Assembly: GCA_050015355.1 (NCBI GenBank)
Contig: JBEKBO010000058.1
Location: 1 to 27,280, forward strand
Source of the DNA: CAWBRT01 sp050015355
GTDB taxonomy: Bacteria > Acidobacteriota > Terriglobia > Terriglobales > Acidobacteriaceae
Length of the DNA stretch: 27,280 nucleotides
Reading direction: 5' to 3'
Shown here one piece after another: positions 1 through 6,405 of the stretch (position 1 is its first letter; each line of letters opens with the position of its first letter). Both the position numbers and the translations under genes were made by a program. The notes beneath the pieces were generated by a model. That model was not told the DNA's origin. It searched no databases and worked only from the letters and a program-made list of their open reading frames with translations.

Positions 1-25
1 TGAGGCCGCGCCGGTTTTGCGCGAC

Positions 26-93
26 CGAAGGATCTGCTTTACTTTCAGCGCGCGCAAACAGTAGATCCTTCGCTGCGCTCAGGATGACACCCT
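26..93. repeat. Intergenic palindromic repeat at left edge
   Basis: The 10-mer CGAAGGATCT at 26-35 is exactly inverted at 63-72 (AGATCCTTCG), with about 27 bases between the arms. The right arm continues into a CTCAGGATGACAC motif at 78-90. The same building blocks recur at 1739-1748 (ATCCTTCGCT) and, with one mismatch, at 1880-1892. From memory this resembles a dispersed intergenic element frequent in Acidobacteria; that identification is recollection, not a search. No gene is visible in bases 1-140. Confidence 0.6.
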
Positions 94-140
94 CGGAGAA
101 GAGTTTTTCAGCAGCCTGCTAGTATCCAATTGACCCCGGT

Positions 141-1718
141 ATGAATCCTCCTCCTCCTCCTCTTTGCCAACTCGTCTCCGAACAACTGAAGGCCGTCATC
201 GCCGATGCCCCGGCGGCGCTGGTCATCGAGAACGGCGAGGTTCTCTTCGACTTCAGCACGGCAAAGTTCTCGCTGCGTGCCGAGGGCGAGCGCTGCGTGT
301 TGCAGATCTGGTCGGAGGAGCGCAACATCGTGCGCCGGGTTGTCGGCGCCGAAACCAAAAACGGCGTGCTCAAGCTGGAAGTGCTGCGCTTTGGGCAGAC
401 GAAGCCGGCAAAGCTGGAAATCTGCGGCAGCCGCGAGCGCCGCGCACCCACGGCGAAGCGCATCGCCCGCGCCGGCTTTCAGCGGCTGCTCGGGCGGATG
501 CTGGAGAAGTCGAGCCCGGGATGGAAATTGCAAAACCTGGTCTCGGCGCCTGATCTGGAGCATTCCTTCGGGCCGGCTTATGTGCGCGGCATCCTGCGGC
601 GCGGCAACTCGGCCATGGCGGTCGTGGGAGTCGGCGCGGACGAGGCGCAGCCGGCCGTCGACGGAATCATTGCAACCGCGGTGCTCTGGATGGAGCACTG
701 CCGCGAACGCTACGCCGACCGCATGCACGTTGCCGGGGCGCGCTTGTTTGTGCCGCGCGGCAGGGCGGAGGTGGTGCGGCTTCGACTGGCGCATCTCAAT
801 CACGCGCTTGCCAAGTGGGAGCTTGCGGAGTTCGACGAGAGGACCGAAACGCTGGAGGAACTCGACCCGCACGATGCCGGAAACCTTTCCACCCGGCTGG
901 TGCAAGCCCCGGACCGCGAGCGGACCGCCGCGCGCTTCTCCGAGGCGATTGCGCTGGTCCAGCAGATTCTGCCGCGAGTGGAGATCGAAGTCGTCTCCGC
1001 CGCCGAGCTCTCGTTCCGCTATCACGGCCTGGAATTCGCCCGCGCCGCGATGCGCGAGGTCGCGGGTTCGTTTCGCACCGAGCCCGTCCTGCTCTTTCCC
1101 GACACCGAAGCGCCGGTCGTTGGCTCGGAAATCGCGGTGGACTCCAACACCGAGTCTGGATTTCGCGATTTCGTCAAGCAGGTGGCGGCGATGCGCGACG
1201 GGGCGGACCGCCATCATCCACTGTATCGCAGCAGCCCGGAGCGCTGGCTGGAGGCGAGCGTCAGGCGAGACCTCGGCGTGCTCGACGAGCGGCTGGACCC
1301 GGCGGTAGTTTACTCGCAAGTGCCTGCCTTCACCGCCAGCGATCGCGCCATGATCGATCTGCTCGGCGTGACCCGCGAAGGGCGGCTGGTGGTGATCGAG
1401 CTGAAAGCGGAAGAGGATATGCACCTTCCCTTGCAGGGGCTTGATTACTGGGCGCGCGTGCGCTGGCACCAGCAACGCGGCGAGTTCCAGCGCTTTGGCT
1501 ATTTCCCCGGACGCGAGCTCTCGCCGGAGCCTCCGCTGCTGCTGATGGCCGCGCCGTCGCTGCACGTCCATCCCACTACCGATTGCCTGCTGCGGCATCT
1601 CTCGCCGGTAATTGAGTGGAAGCTGCTGGGGTTGGACGAGCACTGGCGGCGGGGAATTCGCGTGATCTTCCGCAAGACGCGCGGGGACCTGAAACCGGTT
1701 CATAGCCGGGAATTCTAG
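141..1718 (+). CDS. Putative PD-(D/E)XK-fold nuclease, stand-alone
   Basis: A 525-residue soluble protein not recognised as a named family. The C-terminal part has the layout of a PD-(D/E)XK nuclease core: D406 in an IDLLGV strand, then E420-L421-K422 in a hydrophobic strand (VVIELKAEED), then Q432-x3-Y436, which matches the QxxxY motif seen after the active site in RecB/Cas4-like nucleases. Residues 1-380 show no motif I can name. No signal peptide or membrane segment is visible. The ATG at 141 has no clear Shine-Dalgarno and sits just after a run of repeat DNA. A proline run follows the start (MNPPPPP). There is no partner gene: the next gene is convergent. DNA cleavage is inferred from the motif spacing only; a non-catalytic member of the fold is possible. 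That the frame is a real gene is quite certain. Confidence 0.75.
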   Translation: MNPPPPPLCQLVSEQLKAVIADAPAALVIENGEVLFDFSTAKFSLRAEGERCVLQIWSEERNIVRRVVGAETKNGVLKLEVLRFGQTKPAKLEICGSRERRAPTAKRIARAGFQRLLGRMLEKSSPGWKLQNLVSAPDLEHSFGPAYVRGILRRGNSAMAVVGVGADEAQPAVDGIIATAVLWMEHCRERYADRMHVAGARLFVPRGRAEVVRLRLAHLNHALAKWELAEFDERTETLEELDPHDAGNLSTRLVQAPDRERTAARFSEAIALVQQILPRVEIEVVSAAELSFRYHGLEFARAAMREVAGSFRTEPVLLFPDTEAPVVGSEIAVDSNTESGFRDFVKQVAAMRDGADRHHPLYRSSPERWLEASVRRDLGVLDERLDPAVVYSQVPAFTASDRAMIDLLGVTREGRLVVIELKAEEDMHLPLQGLDYWARVRWHQQRGEFQRFGYFPGRELSPEPPLLLMAAPSLHVHPTTDCLLRHLSPVIEWKLLGLDEHWRRGIRVIFRKTRGDLKPVHSREF

Positions 1719-1738
1719 AGCGGCATCAGAGATACTGC

Positions 1739-1892
1739 ATCCTTCGCTACGGGTGTCATCGTGAGGAGGTTCGCCGCTTCTGCGAACCGACGTGACGATC
1801 TATGCATTTCAGTGAGTGTCAACCGAAAGCCGGAAAAAGCAAATACATGGACCCTCACGTCGCGTCCTAACGGACGCTCCTCAGGGTGACAC
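1739..1892. repeat. Intergenic imperfect palindromes between convergent genes
   Basis: This region lies between the putative nuclease gene and the UvrC-like gene. ATCCTTCGCT (1739-1748) repeats the motif at 65-74. A hairpin follows: GGTTCGC (1768-1774) pairs with GCGAACC (1782-1788), inside an outer ATCGT (1758-1762) / ACGAT (1795-1799) pair. CTCAGGGTGACAC (1880-1892) is a one-mismatch copy of 78-90. A 71-codon open frame on the minus strand is merely the translation of this repeat DNA. Confidence 0.55.
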
Positions 1893-1928
1893 GCTGGAAT
1901 AATCGTTCTGGGATATACCAACGCTAAC

Positions 1929-1949
1929 ACCGCGCTAGTGCGGTTTTGT
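1929..1949 (+). terminator. Weak terminator-like hairpin
   Basis: ACCGC (1929-1933) and GCGGT (1940-1944) form a 5-bp stem followed by TTTTG. It lies downstream of the putative nuclease gene on the plus strand and just before the stop of the convergent UvrC-like gene. The stem is short, so the call is tentative. Confidence 0.3.
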
Positions 1950-1968
1950 AATCGGGCATCCGCTAGCG

Positions 1969-3285
1969 CTACTCCGTCTTCAGATCGGCCTGCTTGCCGC
2001 GATTGATCCAGTAATCGCGCGCCATCTCGGTGAGATCGGGTTGCGGTGCCTCGCCCTTGAGCACGCGTGAAATGCCGCGCACGATGCGCCGCATGGGAAG
2101 CTCTCCCTTGTCATCGGCCAGGAACAGTTCGCCGACCTTGGAACTGCGGTAGTACCAGCGCTTAAGAATCGAGAGATGTTCCATGAGTTCCCGGCCCGAT
2201 TTGACCTGGGCCGGTGCCGCCGCGGCGAGCGCTTCGGTGGCGCGCGCTTCCATCGAGTGCGGCGTCTTGATTTTCCACTCCGCGGCACGGCCAAACGAGT
2301 CGGTCCCCTGGGTAACGACCGTGGTTGTGCTGGCCGGGGCGAAAGTGACAGGATCGAGAATCCGCGCGCCTTCAATCTTGAACAGCGCCACCGAACCGGG
2401 CTGGGCAGAGGGCTGGATCATGACGCCGCGCAGTTGGTCGAGGCGGCGAACGATCTCCGGCAGCTCGCGCATGAGCGTCTGAACTTTTTCGAAGCGTGTG
2501 TGCATCGCCGCTGCTGTTTCAAACTCGAGCGCCTGGCTGGCGCGGTCGCGCTCGGCGGCCACCGCATGCAACAGCGAGCGCCCGCCGCTCGAAAGAAAAT
2601 GCTCCAACTGCGATACCTCGCCGGCGTAAACCTCGTCGGTGCATCCCCGGAAGCAGGGCGCAAGACACATCTTCATCTCCGAATAAATACAGCCGGGGAA
2701 TGCCGGATCGGGGTTCAGCTCTTCCGTGCAACGCCGCACCTTAAAGAAGTCGAGTGCATCGCTGGAGAACTTGTCGGCGGCGGCGCGGGTTGGAAACGGC
2801 CCGTAGTAGGCGGACTTCCCGTGGAGGCCGCCGAGCCGGGTGGTGACCACGAGCCGCGGGTAACGGTTCTCCAGAATGAGGCGGAGCAGTGGCGCGGGCC
2901 GCAGCCGCAGCCGCTTTTCGTAAGCCTGCGGAAACTCCTGCCGCAGCAGCTTGTAGAGCAGGAAACCCGATTCAAAATCGGAGCCCGTCGGCGAGTATTC
3001 GAGCCAGCGCGCGCGATCTCGCAGATTGAGTCGCCGGGCGATGGCATCGGGCTTCGCCGAGACCGTCGCGCCTGCGTCGGTAGGGATGAAATCGGAACTT
3101 GCGGCACGCGGCGAGGCCGGCAGCGCGAGCAAGCGCCGTGCGCGTCGCCGCAGATTCGCGGTCTTGCTGATGTATGCTTCCGCGCCGGCCTGCTCGCCGC
3201 GAAGCGCGAACACTGCGGGCGAGGTCGGCAGTTGCTCGAAGAACTGCTCATCGCTTTCCGGGCGGAATTCAAGGGGCGTCAGCAC
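1969..3285 (-). CDS. UvrC-like protein, short form without nuclease/HhH C-terminus
   Basis: A 438-residue relative of excinuclease subunit C. Residues 21-52 match the UvrC GIY-YIG region but are degenerate: PAVFAL replaces GIY, and YISK replaces YVGK, while the NLRRRARR helix with its arginines is kept. YYGPF at 160-164 matches the UvrC YFGPF motif. Cysteines C186, C199, C207 and C211 have spacing x12-x7-x3, close to the iron-sulfur cysteine pattern of UvrC (a fifth, C215, follows). Residues 251-275 resemble the UVR helical hairpin. UvrC is usually about 600 residues with an RNase H-like nuclease and a helix-hairpin-helix; neither is visible here, and the last 110 residues are unfamiliar. The start is GTG with no obvious ribosome site. 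It may be a Cho-like repair nuclease or a regulatory paralogue; catalytic activity is doubtful. Confidence 0.8.
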   Translation of the reverse strand: MLTPLEFRPESDEQFFEQLPTSPAVFALRGEQAGAEAYISKTANLRRRARRLLALPASPRAASSDFIPTDAGATVSAKPDAIARRLNLRDRARWLEYSPTGSDFESGFLLYKLLRQEFPQAYEKRLRLRPAPLLRLILENRYPRLVVTTRLGGLHGKSAYYGPFPTRAAADKFSSDALDFFKVRRCTEELNPDPAFPGCIYSEMKMCLAPCFRGCTDEVYAGEVSQLEHFLSSGGRSLLHAVAAERDRASQALEFETAAAMHTRFEKVQTLMRELPEIVRRLDQLRGVMIQPSAQPGSVALFKIEGARILDPVTFAPASTTTVVTQGTDSFGRAAEWKIKTPHSMEARATEALAAAAPAQVKSGRELMEHLSILKRWYYRSSKVGELFLADDKGELPMRRIVRGISRVLKGEAPQPDLTEMARDYWINRGKQADLKTE

Positions 3286-3355
3286 GATACAAGTTTAGCG
3301 GAAAGGCCTGGCCGATGGACTCGAAACGGCCGTGGTGGGGGCGCCCATGACTGCC

Positions 3356-3619
3356 CTAGCGAATCAGTCCGAACGTCACCATCAGGCACAGCAATCCGAT
3401 CAATATCAGCAATAGGCCAAACGCCCGCTGCATGATCGAAGTTCTAGCCTTGCCGGTGCGGCCGGGCCGTTCTCTTTCGCCGGGGCTGGTTAACTCCAGG
3501 GCGCGGCCAAACCGGTCCAGCATCCGCCGCATCGCTTGCGGGTAAATGCACTGCACAAACCCCTGGGAGATGAGCAGAAAAATAAGCGTCAGCCAGATGG
3601 TCCTGACGACGAAGCGCAT
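3356..3619 (-). CDS. Small two-helix membrane protein
   Basis: An 87-residue protein, MRFVVRTIW... to ...VTFGLIR. Hydrophobic segments at about residues 7-23 and 66-84 suggest two transmembrane helices joined by a basic, Gly/Pro-rich loop. I placed the start at the internal ATG at 3619, because a longer reading to 3715 would run into the upstream hydrolase gene (which ends at 3685) and adds an unlikely polar N-terminus. No good ribosome site is visible at either start. The gene lies 65 bp downstream of the hydrolase on the same strand and could be cotranscribed. The family is not recognised. Confidence 0.5.
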   Translation of the reverse strand: MRFVVRTIWLTLIFLLISQGFVQCIYPQAMRRMLDRFGRALELTSPGERERPGRTGKARTSIMQRAFGLLLILIGLLCLMVTFGLIR

Positions 3620-3684
3620 GGCCGGAATTTTAGCACGCCCTGAACGGCAGGAAGCCAGGCCGCGTGAGTCAGTCCTGCTCCCGC

Positions 3685-4779
3685 TCAGTGATAAAGTCCC
3701 TTTTCCGCCAGCCACTTCTGAATGACTGCCGCGACCTCCAGGTTGTTCTTGTCCATCATCATCATGTGGGAGTTGCCCTTGATGCCGATCTTAGGCAGAT
3801 TGACGACATCGACGCTTCCGCCCGCCGCTTTGATCTTGTCGGCGAAGTCAAGCGCGTTCTGACGAATCTTGGGCCAGCGCGAATCTTGCTCGATGAAGTC
3901 GCCGAACACCATGAGCGTCGGGATGTTCTTCAACGCGGCAGCCTTCGTAGGGTCGCCAATTCCGGCTGGTTCGACTGCCACCAAGGCTTTCACTTTCTCC
4001 GGCCTGGCCTGCGCGACCTTGAAGCCGAATTGGCCGGCCTGGCTATGAAAGAGGATGACGCATGGGCAAACGCGGTCGACTTCGGCGATATAAGCCGCGA
4101 TGGTCGCGTCGTCGGTTGTGGTCCAGCGCGGCACGGTCTGTTTGACGAAGTTGCTGTAAGCTTCGACCGGGAACTGATCGCCAGGCAGCAGCTTGCGTTT
4201 GGCGGGATCGTTCGAATACGAGCCTTCGCCTGCGCCAATGCGGAAGCGCTCGAACGGATTGGCGACGGTCAGAAAGACGGGCTCGCCCTTGAAGATGTCC
4301 GGGTACTGTGCCCACCCGGCGCGTCCGCGCTCGACCGCGTCCGAGTTATAAGTGCTCCAGCCGCGGCGAAGGAAGTAGTTGAGCCAGCCCTCGCGTCCAT
4401 CGGGCGTGGTCTCATAGGTCACGCCGGTGAGACCTCCGCCATGCCATAAGAGCAGCGGCACCGTACCGCGCCGGTTCTGCGGAATGAAATACTGCACATA
4501 CATCTGCTCAACCTGGTAGGTTCCGTTGGGGTCGACTTTTGCCGGAACCCCGCCCGGCGTGAACATAACCTCTTTGACCGGTTTGCCGCTGATCTCCACC
4601 AGCCGGCCGCCAACATGGAAAGAGCCCATCTCTTTGAGCGTGATCGGCGATTCTTGAGCAGCCGCAACAGTCGCGGCCAGCGCACCCGCCGCAATCAGCA
4701 ATCGTGCGATGGTGAACCTCAGGCGGCAACGATCGCCGGGCTTGCGCGCGCTGGGGTGAAGTGGGTTGAGGGTTCTCAT
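3685..4779 (-). CDS. Secreted alpha/beta hydrolase (esterase)
   Basis: A 364-residue alpha/beta hydrolase. The ATG at 4779 is preceded by GGGAGGT at good spacing, which favours it over a start 57 bases upstream. The N-terminus has a basic region, a hydrophobic stretch at about residues 23-41 and a probable signal peptidase site after AAA-41, so the enzyme is likely exported. HGGG at 113-116 is the oxyanion-hole motif. The nucleophile elbow is HSQAG with S246, instead of the common GxSxG. E270 in AVEPAG and H338 in GNSHMMM are the likely acid and base. The HSQ elbow with Glu as acid recalls, from memory, the bacterial esterase family typified by the Alcaligenes esterase structure 1QLW. The substrate is unknown. 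The two downstream membrane helices (3356-3619) are on the same strand; LOG lies 123 bp upstream. Confidence 0.85.
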   Translation of the reverse strand: MRTLNPLHPSARKPGDRCRLRFTIARLLIAAGALAATVAAAQESPITLKEMGSFHVGGRLVEISGKPVKEVMFTPGGVPAKVDPNGTYQVEQMYVQYFIPQNRRGTVPLLLWHGGGLTGVTYETTPDGREGWLNYFLRRGWSTYNSDAVERGRAGWAQYPDIFKGEPVFLTVANPFERFRIGAGEGSYSNDPAKRKLLPGDQFPVEAYSNFVKQTVPRWTTTDDATIAAYIAEVDRVCPCVILFHSQAGQFGFKVAQARPEKVKALVAVEPAGIGDPTKAAALKNIPTLMVFGDFIEQDSRWPKIRQNALDFADKIKAAGGSVDVVNLPKIGIKGNSHMMMMDKNNLEVAAVIQKWLAEKGLYH

Positions 4780-4902
4780 GCTACTACCTCCCTGGAGAAT
4801 TCCGCGCGGTCCGCCTGACCGGCGCGGCTGGCCCACAGTAACTCTTACACCGTGCGGCTTGCTTAGGAAAGTGTCTTGCTCGTCAAGTTCTGGGACGCGA
4901 CG

Positions 4903-5805
4903 CTAAGGCCGCGTCTTGGCGATCTCCGGGGTGCGCTTGGCGGGAACATTGAGGTGATGCGTCGTGAGGGCGTCGCGCAGAATTTCAAAGCCCTCCTCGG
5001 GCGAATCCACGTATTGGAACAACTTCACGTCCTGCGGAGAGATGGTTCCGGCGTCGGCCAGCGCCTCCAGGTTGAGCACTCGGCTCCAGTATTGCTTGCC
5101 GTAGATCAGCACGATAATTTTCTTGGCGAGTTTTTCAGTTTGCGCCAAGGTGAGGATTTCAAACAGCTCGTCGAGAGTGCCGAAGCCTCCGGGAAAGACT
5201 ACGAGCGCCTTGGCCAGGTAGGCAAACCACAACTTGCGCATAAAGAAGTAGTGGAACTCGAAGTTCAACTCCGGACTGATGAACGGATTGGGCATCTGCT
5301 CGTAAGGCAAGTTGATGTTTAAGCCGATAGTTTGTCCGCCGGCCTCACGCGCTCCCAGATTGGCGGCTTCCATGATGCCGGGGCCTCCGCCGGTGGTGAC
5401 GACGAAGCGATGGCGCTTGGAGGGAATCGTGCGACTCCACTGGGTGAGCAGGAAAGCGAGGCGGCGCGCGTCCTCGTAATAGCGGGCCATGTCCACGGCG
5501 ACGCGGGCGCGCTTGATTCTGGCTTGCTCGTCGGGCGCGGCCAGAGCAGCCGAGCCCGGCTTCTCCAGCAACTCGAGGGTACGCTCAGCCGCCGAGAGTC
5601 CCTCCTCGGCTTTGACGCGGCTGTGGAAACGAGCCGAGCCGAAGAAGACGACGGTATCTTGAACGTTCTGCCGGCGAAAGCGCGCCAATGGCTCGGCGTA
5701 TTCAGACAGAATCCGGAGCGGGCGGCCGTCCGGACCTTCGAGAAACTTCTTGTTCTCGTAAGCGAGTGAAGCCCGAATGCTCTTCAGATGGTCTAGTTCG
5801 TCCAT
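4903..5805 (-). CDS. LOG family protein (TIGR00730-type, nucleotide Rossmann fold)
   Basis: A 300-residue LOG-family protein. The two signatures are TGGGPGIMEAAN at 138-149 and PGGFGTLDE at 205-213, the PGGxGTxxE motif that binds the phosphoribosyl group. Members of the family with proven activity cleave cytokinin or purine nucleoside 5'-monophosphates to base and ribose 5-phosphate; many bacterial members have no proven substrate. This version is longer than the compact LOG proteins of about 190 residues. It has an N-terminal extension of about 50 residues and a charged insertion around 60-130, a layout seen in the larger lysine-decarboxylase-annotated group. That old decarboxylase label is a misnomer. 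The protein is cytosolic. The upstream ribosome site is weak (AAGAGA). Confidence 0.88.
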   Translation of the reverse strand: MDELDHLKSIRASLAYENKKFLEGPDGRPLRILSEYAEPLARFRRQNVQDTVVFFGSARFHSRVKAEEGLSAAERTLELLEKPGSAALAAPDEQARIKRARVAVDMARYYEDARRLAFLLTQWSRTIPSKRHRFVVTTGGGPGIMEAANLGAREAGGQTIGLNINLPYEQMPNPFISPELNFEFHYFFMRKLWFAYLAKALVVFPGGFGTLDELFEILTLAQTEKLAKKIIVLIYGKQYWSRVLNLEALADAGTISPQDVKLFQYVDSPEEGFEILRDALTTHHLNVPAKRTPEIAKTRP

Positions 5806-5917
5806 ATTGTTCTCTTATCCCTCTCCTGAGGCGGCGGGCACAAATACGGCAGTTCGTCTTCTAGAGCTTGGACGGCTGAGGCCGCGCCCCTTCAAAGACC
5901 TGTTAATGAAACAGTCT

Positions 5918-6394
5918 CTACTTTGTACTGACCGGATCCTTGTAGTGTATGGCTTGCCACACTCCCACCCAGATATCGAGCAGGCCAATTCCGGTTACAA
6001 CCCCGCGGATGAAGTCTAAGCTCAGGAACTCACGGATGCGGGGATAATTCAGGACGAGACCATTGTCGCTCCAGGCACGCGTCCAGGGCACAATGACAAG
6101 GATCATCCCGAGCTCGACCCAGATCATCACCTCGATGACCAGGAAAATGCGACTTACCCAGCGCGAAACCCCGTAATGAGACACATCCGTAGCGGGAGCC
6201 TGCAACAGATTGGACCCGGATTCTCCGGCGCTGATGCCACGGTCAAAGTTTAACGGTTCATTGCCCACGCTATGCTTGGATGAGGCTTGAGGTACCTGGA
6301 GAGTCGATGAAAATGGGGGCTGGGGATTTTCCGGGCTCTTGTCTTCAGGCAAGCCGAAAGGTTGGCCGGAGCCGGGGGTGTCTGTAGGGTCCAT
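5918..6394 (-). CDS. Membrane protein of unknown function after the TPR gene
   Basis: A 158-residue protein. Residues 1-80 are polar and rich in Pro, Ser and Gly, and are probably disordered. Two hydrophobic segments follow, at about 82-103 (IFLVIEVMIWVELGMILVIV) and 128-147. The start lies only 11 bp after the stop of the large TPR gene, so the two are likely cotranscribed and perhaps act together at the membrane. No family is recognised. The start has no clear ribosome site, which also fits translational coupling. Confidence 0.65.
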   Translation of the reverse strand: MDPTDTPGSGQPFGLPEDKSPENPQPPFSSTLQVPQASSKHSVGNEPLNFDRGISAGESGSNLLQAPATDVSHYGVSRWVSRIFLVIEVMIWVELGMILVIVPWTRAWSDNGLVLNYPRIREFLSLDFIRGVVTGIGLLDIWVGVWQAIHYKDPVSTK

Positions 6395-6405
6395 ATAACC
6401 GCATT

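Noticed and set aside
108..1703. 531-codon open frame on the minus strand opposite the putative nuclease gene
   Set aside because: Its composition (Arg/His/Gln/Leu-rich, no motif) is that of an antisense shadow in GC-rich DNA; the plus frame has a coherent PD-(D/E)XK core.
1715..1930. 71-codon minus-strand frame between the first two genes
   Set aside because: It translates palindromic repeat DNA and has no ribosome site.
2176..3435. 419-codon plus-strand frame over the UvrC-like gene
   Set aside because: Antisense shadow; the minus frame carries the UvrC cysteines and motifs.
141..6394. A nuclease/UvrC-like/LOG/TPR defence or repair island
   Set aside because: The genes differ in strand, spacing and likely role; no shared operon or defence partner is visible, so grouping them would be over-reading.
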